From: Acidobacteriota bacterium
GTDB lineage: Bacteria > Acidobacteriota > Polarisedimenticolia > Polarisedimenticolales > Polarisedimenticolaceae
Direction of reading: 5' to 3'
NCBI GenBank assembly: GCA_011773795.1
Contig: WVWW01000031.1
Span: 16,755-22,692, forward strand
Length of the DNA: 5,938 nt
The notes under the pieces are model-generated. The model was not told the DNA's origin, made no database searches, and saw only the letters and a list, made by a program, of their open reading frames with translations. Below are positions 1 through 5,894 of this stretch, in pieces (within the stretch, counting starts at the first letter, position 1; the number at the start of each line of letters is the position of its first letter). The position numbers and the translations under genes are program-made.

Positions 1-1564
1 GCAGACAATCCTCGTTGCCGCCGTGGCCGACACAATCGGCGTCGGAGTTGCAGGCGGCGCCGTCGCCGTCGCACGTGCTCGGCGCCGGGCAGTCGAGGTC
101 GTCGGTGCAGACGATGAACTCGTCGGTGACGCAGTAGGCCGCCTGATTGCCGGGTGTGAACGTCGATTCCGGGTAGCCGTCCACCGCGGAAGGCACGTGG
201 CCGCCGTGCAGGTGCACGACCGCCTTGGCGTTGTCCTCGGCGCCGTGGATGCAGACGTTGCCCATCCCGTCGTCCTGCACGTCCACGCCGAGGTAGTGGT
301 TCGTGCGCAGCGGTCCGGTGCCGCCGTTCTCGCGCAGGTCGTTGATCCAGTTGACGCTCACCGGCTCGCCGGAGCGCGCCACGATGATCGGTCCCGGCGT
401 GTGCGCGGTGGCGGCGAACGGGTCCTTGTAGCCCCAGACGGTGGTCGGTCCGGGCAGCTCGCTGTGCATCTGCTGGGTGAACTCGACCATGCTGATGTCG
501 TAGGTCGCCGCCGCGTCCGGCGCCCCGGTGGTCGGCGTCGCGATCGCCGGGATCGGCAACGGATCGACGAACGGGGTGAGCTGCACGGGGCAGTAGGTCG
601 CCGCGCAGGTCGAGCCGTCGCCCTGGTACACGCCGCCGCCGGCCACGCAGAGCGCCTGTTCGTCCTCGACACAGGTCCCGTCCGCGGCACAGCAGGCGCC
701 CGCCGGGATCACGCACGGGTGCGACGAGCAGGTCGTACCGTCACCCTGGTAGGTGTCCGGTGTATTGCATGTACCCGAGGCAACGACCGTGCAGCTGTCG
801 TCCGGAGCGCAACACGCCCCGGTAGGTCCCGCCGTCGGCGTGTAATCGATGACGAGGAGGGGCTTGTCCTGACCGCTGTTGTCGTTGTTTTCCTTCGTCG
901 CGAAGCGTTTTGCCGTTTGTATCTGGCTCTCGTCACCGATCAGGATCCAGCCGTAGTTCTGCGACGGGTTGTCGAGCCAGAACTGCACGTCGGCGACCAT
1001 GCCCGACGTCGAGCCCCAGGTGTAGGTCCCGGTCATGCCGACGAGCGTCGAAGCGCTGTTCGTCCCTGAATAGTCCCCACCGGGAGTGGTCCAGAACGAG
1101 CTCGGGTAGAAGGTGTGGTTCCAGGTGGCGTCGCCGCTGGTCGGCGCCTCTCCCCTGCCCTGCTGGGAATTGCCGGTGTTGGAGGTGCCCTCGCCCCAGT
1201 CGGCCGTCAGGCGGTGCAGCGTGAAGCCGAAGCTGTTGTTCTGGGACACCTTGTTCGCGACCAGCGTGAGCTGCACGCTGTTGATCGTGGCTCCCGGCGG
1301 AACCGCACCGGCGATGTCGAAGGCCAGCACGGCACGCCGCACCGCGACCTCGCCGCTGCTGTTCTGCGCGTCCTTGACCTTGCCGGCGAACATGTTGGGC
1401 CCGAGCGCGTTGCTGGTGTCCTGGAAGGACACCTGGCTGATCGGCTCGTAGAGCGTGTTGTCCTTCGACGTTCCGATCTGGGCCACGTCGGCCGAGATCG
1501 TCGGAACGACGACGATTAGATAAAGAGGCAGAAAACGACGCACGGATTGCACCCACCTACGCAT
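1..1564 (-). CDS. Secreted multicopper oxidase (CotA/bilirubin-oxidase-like) with N-terminal DNRLRE-like domain and Cys-rich repeats; 3' part cut by window edge
   Basis: The frame is open from an ATG at 1564 to the window edge (521 codons, no stop), so the C-terminus is missing. A purine-rich site AAAGGGG (1570-1576) sits 5 nt before the ATG. Residues 1-25 look like a Sec signal peptide: RR-rich start, hydrophobic LPLYLIVVVP, cleavage site ISA. Residues ~26-241 form a beta-rich region ending LLVIDYTP and containing AVLAFDIAG and INSVQLTL, resembling DNRLRE/disaggregatase-type surface domains. Residues 249-284 and 289-325 are two Cys-rich repeats beginning GACCA. From ~326 a cupredoxin domain begins: HTPGPIIVARSGEPV, then HLHGGH at 451-456 followed by DGYPES. 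This is the first copper-ligand segment of CotA-like multicopper oxidases (HxHG, type 2/type 3 copper). A Cys-rich insert follows (478-520). The other three copper motifs would lie past the edge. The substrate (phenolics, Cu(I), Fe(II) or Mn(II)) cannot be told. The multicopper call is strong; the N-terminal domain name is tentative. Confidence 0.85.
   Translation of the reverse strand, partial: MRRWVQSVRRFLPLYLIVVVPTISADVAQIGTSKDNTLYEPISQVSFQDTSNALGPNMFAGKVKDAQNSSGEVAVRRAVLAFDIAGAVPPGATINSVQLTLVANKVSQNNSFGFTLHRLTADWGEGTSNTGNSQQGRGEAPTSGDATWNHTFYPSSFWTTPGGDYSGTNSASTLVGMTGTYTWGSTSGMVADVQFWLDNPSQNYGWILIGDESQIQTAKRFATKENNDNSGQDKPLLVIDYTPTAGPTGACCAPDDSCTVVASGTCNTPDTYQGDGTTCSSHPCVIPAGACCAADGTCVEDEQALCVAGGGVYQGDGSTCAATYCPVQLTPFVDPLPIPAIATPTTGAPDAAATYDISMVEFTQQMHSELPGPTTVWGYKDPFAATAHTPGPIIVARSGEPVSVNWINDLRENGGTGPLRTNHYLGVDVQDDGMGNVCIHGAEDNAKAVVHLHGGHVPSAVDGYPESTFTPGNQAAYCVTDEFIVCTDDLDCPAPSTCDGDGAACNSDADCVGHGGNEDCL
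590..820 (-). repeat. Two tandem Cys-rich repeats inside the multicopper oxidase
   Basis: Residues 249-284 (713-820) and 289-325 (590-700) of the encoded protein align as two copies of a ~36-residue unit. Each opens GACCA, has a D-x-(S/T)-C a few residues later, a middle Cys, a YQGDG(S/T)TC stretch, and a final Cys. The six cysteines keep nearly the same spacing. Similar GACC...YQGDGT...C units occur in extracellular proteins of several environmental bacterial phyla, where they look like disulfide-stabilised linkers. Here they join the N-terminal beta domain to the copper oxidase domain. Function beyond linking is not known to me. Confidence 0.7.
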
Positions 1565-1699
1565 GGTGTCCCCTTTTTCGTCTTTAATACGAAGAAAAGT
1601 ACCCGTGAACAGCATCTTTTTTGAATCGGGCCAAACCGAAACGTGTGTCGTGGGAATCCCTGACGCTGGAGACGCTGCCCGTCGGCTCCCCCCGCGCGG
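1565..1699 (-). promoter_or_regulatory. Intergenic leader of the multicopper oxidase gene; possible weak promoter
   Basis: These 135 bases separate the NrfD stop from the oxidase ATG, and the half nearest the ATG (about 1571-1625) is clearly richer in A/T than the surroundings. A TATTAA (1584-1589, minus strand) could be a -10 box (4 of 6 to TATAAT), with only a poor TGTTCA-like -35 sixteen bases upstream. The implied transcription start would leave very little leader before the ribosome site, which argues against it. A 5-bp dyad TTCGT/ACGAA (1577-1593) overlaps it. I see no hairpin plus T-tract that would end the preceding operon, so read-through from NrfD is possible. Confidence 0.25.
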
Positions 1700-2902
1700 T
1701 CAGGTCGACTCGCTCGGACGGGTGTCCTCCCAGGGAGGCAGCACCTTGACCAGCACGTAGAGGATCACGAACGGCAGCACGAGCAGGGCGACCCCGAACA
1801 GCAGTCCCTCGACACCGCCCAGCTCCAGCTTGTAATACGTCAAGCCGCGCAGGCTCTTGGAGAACAGCTGCCCGCCGATCACCACGTTCCAGCGCGTGCT
1901 GAAGATCCCGACCTGCACCAGCGCGGCGGCGACGAAGTAGACCAGCCGCTTCATCTCGTCCGGCAGCCGCGAGAAGCGCGCGAACGCCAGCATCAGGATC
2001 GGCCCGATCGTGCCCAGGAGGAGCTGAACGATCGTCAGGCTGAGGAACAGCTTGCTGAAGATCAGCCGGCGCAGGATCTCGATCGACTCCTCGGACTCGT
2101 AGAGCCGGTGGATGAAGTCCAGCGTCTCCAGCGAGAGGTCGACGATCAGCGCGATCAGCAGGAACGTCGCCAGCTTGTTGAGACACGGCATGTCCGGTGT
2201 CTTCCGGCGCACCATCGAGGTGATGTAGTACAGCAGCAGCACCAGGGCGATGCCGGAAACGATCGCCGAGAAGAGAAACACGATCGGCATCAGCACGCTG
2301 CTCCACCACGGGTTGGCCTTGATCGAGCCGAAGATGAAGCCCACGTAGCCGTGCAGCAGGAAGGCCGACGGGATGCCGATCAGCGTGATCGCGTAAACGG
2401 CCTTGCGGTCGAACGCGATCGCCTCCGGCGACGTGTTCTTCGACCCCAGCGAGAGGATCCAGTACAACAACTTCTTGAGGCCGCGCGACTGCTTGCGCCA
2501 GGCGATCAGGTCGGCCCGGTACTCGAACCAGATCTCCAGCAGCAGCACCACCATCAGGTACCAGGCGTAGACGAAGCCGAACATCGCCATCGCCGACTTG
2601 AAGTGCGGCGTGAGGAAGATCTCGAACGAGCGCTCCGGGTGGCCCAGGTGGGCCAGCAGCGGCAGCGGCGCGACGATCAGGAAGGCCAGCGCGGTCAGCA
2701 TCGCCAGCCGGTAGGTCGGCTCGACCTCCTTGACGCGGAAGACCTTCTCCAGCGAGGCCAGGATGAAGGCGCCGGCGACCAGGCCGGTGATGTACGGGTA
2801 GATGACGACCAGCAGGCCCCAGTGCAGCTCCACCTCGTTGGGGTAGATGAAGCCGGAGACACGCTGTAGGGCGGATTCCAGGTGTTCGTACAGCGGGTTC
2901 AC
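1700..2902 (-). CDS. nrfD: NrfD/PsrC-family quinone-interacting membrane subunit
   Basis: A 400-residue integral membrane protein with about nine hydrophobic segments (roughly residues 28-52, 65-85, 105-125, 168-192, 203-227, 243-263, 283-307, 319-337, 364-388). Family hallmarks include LGHPERSFEIF (86-96) followed by a Ser-containing helix, HGYVGFIFGSIKANPWW (184-200), and RWNVVIGGQ (337-345). NrfD/PsrC proteins exchange electrons between the membrane quinone pool and an attached four-cluster iron-sulfur protein on the outer face of the inner membrane. The start is GTG at 2902, one base after the stop of the upstream iron-sulfur gene; GGAGAGG (2912-2918), lying inside the end of that gene, is its ribosome site. 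This implies translational coupling. The length fits the larger NrfD/PsrC-like members. The symbol denotes the family; the true partner enzyme is not visible, so it could equally belong to a polysulfide-, sulfite- or cytochrome-linked complex. Confidence 0.9.
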   Translation of the reverse strand: MNPLYEHLESALQRVSGFIYPNEVELHWGLLVVIYPYITGLVAGAFILASLEKVFRVKEVEPTYRLAMLTALAFLIVAPLPLLAHLGHPERSFEIFLTPHFKSAMAMFGFVYAWYLMVVLLLEIWFEYRADLIAWRKQSRGLKKLLYWILSLGSKNTSPEAIAFDRKAVYAITLIGIPSAFLLHGYVGFIFGSIKANPWWSSVLMPIVFLFSAIVSGIALVLLLYYITSMVRRKTPDMPCLNKLATFLLIALIVDLSLETLDFIHRLYESEESIEILRRLIFSKLFLSLTIVQLLLGTIGPILMLAFARFSRLPDEMKRLVYFVAAALVQVGIFSTRWNVVIGGQLFSKSLRGLTYYKLELGGVEGLLFGVALLVLPFVILYVLVKVLPPWEDTRPSEST

Positions 2903-2903
2903 C

Positions 2904-3662
2904 TCAGCGCACCTCTCCGTCCAGGTTGGCGTAAAGAACCTTGGGCTCCGTGTTCAACGAGGGCTTGAGCACGTGCAGGCTGTCCTGACGTTTCATGCGG
3001 TGCAGCGGGCTGCTGCGCGTCCCCAGCTCGCCGAAGACCCGGGCCTGCGTCGGGCAGACCTCGACGCAGGCCGGCAGCAGTCCCTTCGTGATCCGGTGGT
3101 AGCAGAACGTGCACTTGTCGGCGGTCTTGGTGCGCGGGTCGAGGTAGCGCGCGCCGTAGGGACAGGCCTGGATGCAGTAGCGGCAGCCGATGCAGTAGTC
3201 CTGGTCGACCAGGACCACGCCGTCCTCGGTCTTGAACGTCGCGCCGACCGGGCAGACCTGCACGCAGGGCGGGTTGTCGCACTGGTTGCACAGCTTGGGC
3301 ACGAAGAAGCTGCGCAGGACGTCGCGATCGTCGTCCCCGGGGGGGAAACCGTGGATGCCGCCCTCCGGGCTCTCCACGGTCGCCGAGCCGTCGTCGTGGA
3401 TCTCGTAGTGCTCGACCCAGGTGCGGAAGAAGTAGGGCTCCTGCGGCACGTCGTTCTCGGTCTTGCAGGCCTGCACGCACAGGCCGCAGCCGATGCAGCG
3501 GTCGACCTGGATGCCCATCGCGTAGTACTCCTCGCCCTCCTCGGTCTCGGTGGCGAGGGTCTCGAGCGGGCCGACCACACCGAGGAGCAGCGTGGCACAG
3601 GGGAGCTTGGCCAGGTCGTGGAGGAACTTCCTGCGATCGCAGGCGGCGCGGTCGTCCGGCAT
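2904..3662 (-). CDS. Tat-exported ferredoxin-like subunit with four [4Fe-4S] clusters (NrfC/PsrB/DmsB-like)
   Basis: The 252-residue product starts at ATG 3662, preceded by GGAGGG (3672-3677) at 9 nt. This start shares one base with the upstream cytochrome stop (TGATG). The N-terminus carries a twin-arginine motif DRRKFL (9-14) and a hydrophobic stretch LPCATLLLGVVGPL (20-33), so it is probably exported folded through Tat. Sixteen cysteines form four cluster motifs: C56-C59-C62-C66, C125-C128-C133-C137, C157-C160-C163-C167 and C184-C187-C199-C203. The wider gap in the fourth motif and the CPVGA/CPYGA/CPTQA signatures are typical of the NrfC, PsrB, TtrB and DsrO group. It should relay electrons between NrfD in the membrane and a periplasmic partner, here probably the octaheme cytochrome encoded just upstream. 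An acidic, Gly-rich insert (about 88-112) separates clusters one and two. The frame stays open upstream of 3662, but those extra residues lack family features and overlap the cytochrome gene. Confidence 0.92.
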   Translation of the reverse strand: MPDDRAACDRRKFLHDLAKLPCATLLLGVVGPLETLATETEEGEEYYAMGIQVDRCIGCGLCVQACKTENDVPQEPYFFRTWVEHYEIHDDGSATVESPEGGIHGFPPGDDDRDVLRSFFVPKLCNQCDNPPCVQVCPVGATFKTEDGVVLVDQDYCIGCRYCIQACPYGARYLDPRTKTADKCTFCYHRITKGLLPACVEVCPTQARVFGELGTRSSPLHRMKRQDSLHVLKPSLNTEPKVLYANLDGEVR

Positions 3663-4408
3663 CACGAGTGTCCCTCCGGGTCGTGGGGGTAGTGGCATTG
3701 CCAGCAGGGGTACCGACCGCCGTGATCCGCCATGTCGACGCGCGGGACGGTGGCTGCGCTCTCTGCCGCGCGATCGTGACACCGACCGCAGAACTCTCGC
3801 GCAACGGGTTTCTCGGGCAGGTGGGCGCGCGGGTTCTCGCGGTGCTTCTGCGGGGTCAGGTGGCAGGTCTCGCAATCCAGCGACCAGTGATGGGAGACCG
3901 ACTTGGTACTGGCGATGGCGCGATGGCAGGCGGAGCACTCGCCCGGGACCGCGGGCGGCGTGGGCTCGTGCGGATCGTGACAACCCGCGCAGGGTTCCAT
4001 CGGGTTGTGGATCGTCTCGATGATCTGCGGGAAGCCGGTGGGCCTGGCACCCAGGTACTCATGACAGCGAAGGCAGGACTCGCGCCCGCTCGGGACGGCG
4101 GGTGTGGCCTCGACGGGATCCTCGACGTGATCGGCGGCGGCGCCGTGGCAGCCTTCGCACGTCAGCCCGCGGTGGTAGGAAGACGCCTTGACCTCGGCGA
4201 CGTCGTCGTGACACTCGGCGCAGGCCTGCATGCCCGCGTAGCGAATGGGCTGAGCGGCGATCGCCGGCACGACGTCCGCCCTGTAATGGCCCGTCTCGCC
4301 GAACGACTCGGGGACGAAACGGGCCCGCACCAGCAGGAGGACGACGAGGCTGGCGATGAGCACGATTGCCAGCCGAACGACCTGTCCCGGGATCTTGCCA
4401 ACCCTCAT
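3662..4408 (-). CDS. Membrane-anchored octaheme cytochrome c, first gene of the NrfCD-like operon
   Basis: The 248-residue product has a short basic N-terminus and one hydrophobic segment (about residues 14-29, AIVLIASLVVLLLVRA), an uncleaved anchor or signal. Eight CxxCH haem c sites follow, first Cys at 63, 84, 112, 140, 158, 179, 207 and 235. Two are followed by PH (CHDPH, CHYPH). Candidate distal ligands are H79, H94, H134, H147 and H174, H189, H229, H242, giving enough His for bis-His coordination of all eight. It is most likely a periplasmic electron-transfer cytochrome coupled to the downstream iron-sulfur and NrfD subunits. It lacks a CxxCK site, so it is not NrfA, and it is too short for octaheme nitrite or hydroxylamine enzymes. 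I chose ATG 4408 because GGGA (4415-4418) lies 6 nt upstream. ATG 4414 has GGGA directly adjoining it, and TTG 4423 lies inside a stem-loop. The start remains uncertain within 15 bases. Confidence 0.9.
   Translation of the reverse strand: MRVGKIPGQVVRLAIVLIASLVVLLLVRARFVPESFGETGHYRADVVPAIAAQPIRYAGMQACAECHDDVAEVKASSYHRGLTCEGCHGAAADHVEDPVEATPAVPSGRESCLRCHEYLGARPTGFPQIIETIHNPMEPCAGCHDPHEPTPPAVPGECSACHRAIASTKSVSHHWSLDCETCHLTPQKHRENPRAHLPEKPVAREFCGRCHDRAAESAATVPRVDMADHGGRYPCWQCHYPHDPEGHS
3665..4222 (-). repeat. Tandem duplication of a tetraheme unit within the octaheme cytochrome (period 285 bp)
   Basis: Haem-site Cys positions 63, 84, 112, 140 recur at 158, 179, 207, 235: spacings 21, 28, 28 in both halves, offset exactly 95 residues without any gap. 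The candidate distal His 79, 94, 134 and 147 recur at 174, 189, 229 and 242. Surrounding residues also match (LTCEGCH versus LDCETCH, CLRCH versus CGRCH, CHDPHEP versus CHYPHDP), though most other residues have diverged. Unit one spans 3938-4222 and unit two 3665-3937. Confidence 0.85.
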
Positions 4409-4418
4409 CGGCATTCCC

Positions 4419-4452
4419 GGCAAGCGTTCGCTACAAAGCGGAACCGCTTGCC
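4419..4452. promoter_or_regulatory. Bulged 14-bp stem-loop immediately upstream of the cytochrome operon start
   Basis: Arms 4419-4432 and 4437-4452 pair as 8 bp (GGCAAGCG/CGCTTGCC), then TTC/GAA, then GCT/AGC around an ACAA loop, with two single-base bulges on the right arm. In minus-strand RNA it would end directly before the GGGA ribosome site and the ATG at 4408. There is no T-tract, so it is a poor Rho-independent terminator for nnrS. It may be an RNA stability or translation-control hairpin, or an operator dyad. It lies 120 bases beyond the nnrS stop; I see no convincing -35/-10 pair in the rest of 4409-4571. Confidence 0.5.
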
Positions 4453-4571
4453 CACCGGATCGGTATCAGTTCACGGCAAAGAGATTCGCGGTGCGCGGTA
4501 CCACGTCTCAGGCAAGGTTGCATTCGGGTCCCCGGGGGGTCCAGTACGGAATTTCACTTACAGGCCGGGCG

Positions 4572-5771
4572 TCAGCGGCGCGAGTGCAGCGCCAGCAGGA
4601 ACCAGAGGAGGGTCGCCGCGAGGAACGTCCCGGCCGACAGGCCCAGCCACACGAAGAACCGCGCCGAGTCGAAGTCCACCAGAGCACGAAGGACGACCGC
4701 CGACAGAACCAGCCCGCCGAAGACGGCAACCAACCCTCGGCGGCGGTTCACCTCCCCCGGCCGGTCGCCGTGGGCGAGCGTCACGTGCAGAGCGACGGAT
4801 AGGCCGAGCATCGCGAATCCGCCGATGAACACGACGTGCATACCCACGATCTTGTGCTCGGGGAAGGCGACGGCCAGGGCATAGCCGGCAGGCACCATCC
4901 AGGAGCCGAGCCAGACCAGCTTGCGGTGCGTTCCCGGTTTGGACGGCAGCCGCCAGATCCTCGCGCCGAAGACCAGCAACACGAACATCACGATGGCTCG
5001 AAGGAGTAAACCGGCCTGGGCCGAGGTGCGGATCTCGATCCAGAAGCTCACCACCAGCAATGCGGCGGCGAGCAGGTGCAAGGCGCGGATCGCTCGATCC
5101 CGGCCCGTCGCAAGGCCGTCCGGTGGCGAGTCGCCGCGGGTGATCAACGGGAGCGCCATGCCGCCGACGCCGGCGATCAAGCCCAGCATCATGCCCTGCA
5201 GCAGGAGCAAACGCCCCAACTGGTGCAACCAGAAGTACTCGTCGCCGACGAACCCCGGGCTACCGGTGAGCAACGCGCCGGCCAGTCCCATCAGCAGCGC
5301 GACCGGAATCCACACGAAGCTGTTCGGAGGACGACGCCCCGCCGTCGAGCTCAGGAAGCGCCGCGCGACGAAGGCGATGAACACCACGACCAGCGTGATC
5401 CAGAACACCTGCGAAAGGGCCAGGCGGCCCGACCAGCCGGCGACGGTCGTCAGCGGCGGCAGCGTGAGCGCGGCCCCCAGCTCCACGCGGCTCGGCGGTG
5501 CCGTCGCCGTGCGTCGCGGGATCGCCGTCATCAGGAAACCCAAGGCGAGACAGGTCATGAAGCCCTGCACCTGGGCGATCGCGTGGAACACCGAGCGGTA
5601 GTCGGGCAGCACTCCCAGTGCGTGCAGCACCCAGTGCAGAACGCCCGTCCAGGCGAGCAGCAGGCCAAGCGGAAACATCACGCGGTAGGGGTCGCGGCGC
5701 CAGCGGGACACGTGTGCCCAGCGCTGCTCGAAACTTCCCACGAGCAGATGCCCAGGAATCGGCGCGTTCAA
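4572..5771 (-). CDS. nnrS: NnrS-family haem-copper membrane protein
   Basis: A 399-residue, very hydrophobic protein with about twelve predicted membrane helices. Family features are DPYRVMFPLG (27-36) before helix one, FHAIAQVQGF (62-71) leading to LGFLMTAIPRRT (77-88), a middle QLGRLLLLQGMMLGLIAG stretch (184-201), and GMHVVFIGGFAMLGLSVALHV (310-330) with His 312, 329 and 334. NnrS proteins are haem- and copper-containing inner-membrane proteins linked to nitric-oxide tolerance, often beside denitrification or respiratory genes; the biochemical activity is not settled. The usual family motif near helix two is richer in His and Glu (HAHE-like); here only H63 remains. The only usable start after the in-frame stop at 5802-5804 is TTG 5771, 4 nt after a run of seven G (5776-5782); a GTG at 5741 is an alternative and would lose ten residues. 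The gene follows the tRNA-Arg by about 100 bases and precedes the cytochrome operon by 163. Confidence 0.87.
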   Translation of the reverse strand: MNAPIPGHLLVGSFEQRWAHVSRWRRDPYRVMFPLGLLLAWTGVLHWVLHALGVLPDYRSVFHAIAQVQGFMTCLALGFLMTAIPRRTATAPPSRVELGAALTLPPLTTVAGWSGRLALSQVFWITLVVVFIAFVARRFLSSTAGRRPPNSFVWIPVALLMGLAGALLTGSPGFVGDEYFWLHQLGRLLLLQGMMLGLIAGVGGMALPLITRGDSPPDGLATGRDRAIRALHLLAAALLVVSFWIEIRTSAQAGLLLRAIVMFVLLVFGARIWRLPSKPGTHRKLVWLGSWMVPAGYALAVAFPEHKIVGMHVVFIGGFAMLGLSVALHVTLAHGDRPGEVNRRRGLVAVFGGLVLSAVVLRALVDFDSARFFVWLGLSAGTFLAATLLWFLLALHSRR

Positions 5772-5784
5772 GGAGCCCCCCCAA

Positions 5785-5803
5785 GCCTGCCAGGATCCGA
5801 GCT
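5785..5803 (-). repeat. Same-orientation partial copy of the tRNA-Arg 3' end
   Basis: The plus-strand segment GCCTGCCAGGATCCGA (5785-5800) matches the T-arm and acceptor part of the tRNA (5883-5898) at 15 of 16 positions, including 12 identical in a row. The copy lies 98 bases downstream of the real tRNA end in the direction of transcription and abuts the nnrS start. A direct repeat of a tRNA 3' end is what an integrated element or its remnant leaves as an attachment-site duplicate. No integrase lies between, and the interval is only ~100 bp, so a decayed tRNA duplicate or excision scar is equally possible. Confidence 0.5.
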
Positions 5804-5805
5804 AC

Positions 5806-5828
5806 GTGGACGAGCAAAGCGAGTCCAC
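5806..5828. repeat. Small inverted repeat in the tRNA-nnrS spacer
   Basis: GTGGAC (5806-5811) and GTCCAC (5823-5828) form a 6-bp stem, extended after two mismatches by GC/GC around an AAA loop on the plus strand. There is no following T-tract on either strand, so I do not call it a terminator. It may aid processing of the tRNA trailer or be incidental. Confidence 0.35.
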
Positions 5829-5837
5829 ATGACCGAC

Positions 5838-5876
5838 ATCCGGCAGGTGTACCCAGATTCGAGCTCCGCTCGAATC

Positions 5877-5894
<18 letters not shown>
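5838..5894. repeat. Quasi-palindrome: inverted copy of the tRNA-Arg 3' end facing the tRNA
   Basis: The arm 5838-5864 is the reverse complement of 5868-5894 except for one mismatch and one single-base bulge on each side (25 pairs), separated by a 3-base loop. Its inner 12 bp (5853-5864 with 5868-5879) are perfect and take in the tRNA CCA end (5877-5879). The right arm includes the tRNA acceptor 3' strand and the first bases of its T-arm, so the tRNA 3' trailer RNA could pair with the tRNA's own 3' half. No T-tract follows. Confidence 0.7.

Noticed and set aside
23..1069. Long plus-strand open frame rich in Arg, Val and Ala
   Set aside because: It is antisense to the multicopper oxidase, which has a signal peptide, Cys repeats and a copper motif. 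The plus-strand translation has no recognisable domain and the composition expected of a high-G+C shadow frame.
2108..2869. Plus-strand open frame of 253 codons rich in Gln, Arg and Asp
   Set aside because: It is the antisense shadow of the NrfD gene; the low-complexity composition mirrors hydrophobic codons on the opposite strand.
3663..3983. Upstream extension of the iron-sulfur protein frame
   Set aside because: The extra residues are Arg/Pro-rich, overlap the cytochrome C-terminal haem sites, and precede a well-placed GGAGGG ribosome site and Tat signal at ATG 3662.
3662..4408. Octaheme cytochrome as a nitrite or hydroxylamine-converting enzyme
   Set aside because: All eight sites are plain CxxCH with enough His for bis-His ligation, there is no CxxCK site, and the protein is only ~248 residues. 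An electron-transfer role fits better.
4456..4469. FNR/NNR-like dyad CTGAT-N4-ATCCG upstream of the cytochrome operon
   Set aside because: It matches the TTGAT-N4-ATCAA consensus at only 7 of 10 positions and no credible -10 box lies at the right distance. Tempting next to nnrS, but not supportable.
4530..4537. CCCCGGGG palindrome after nnrS as a terminator
   Set aside because: The flanks do not extend the pairing, there is no loop room, and no T-tract follows.
3668..4828. Plus-strand open frame of 386 codons across the cytochrome gene and the nnrS end
   Set aside because: It runs antisense through eight CxxCH sites and an intergenic region without any domain of its own.
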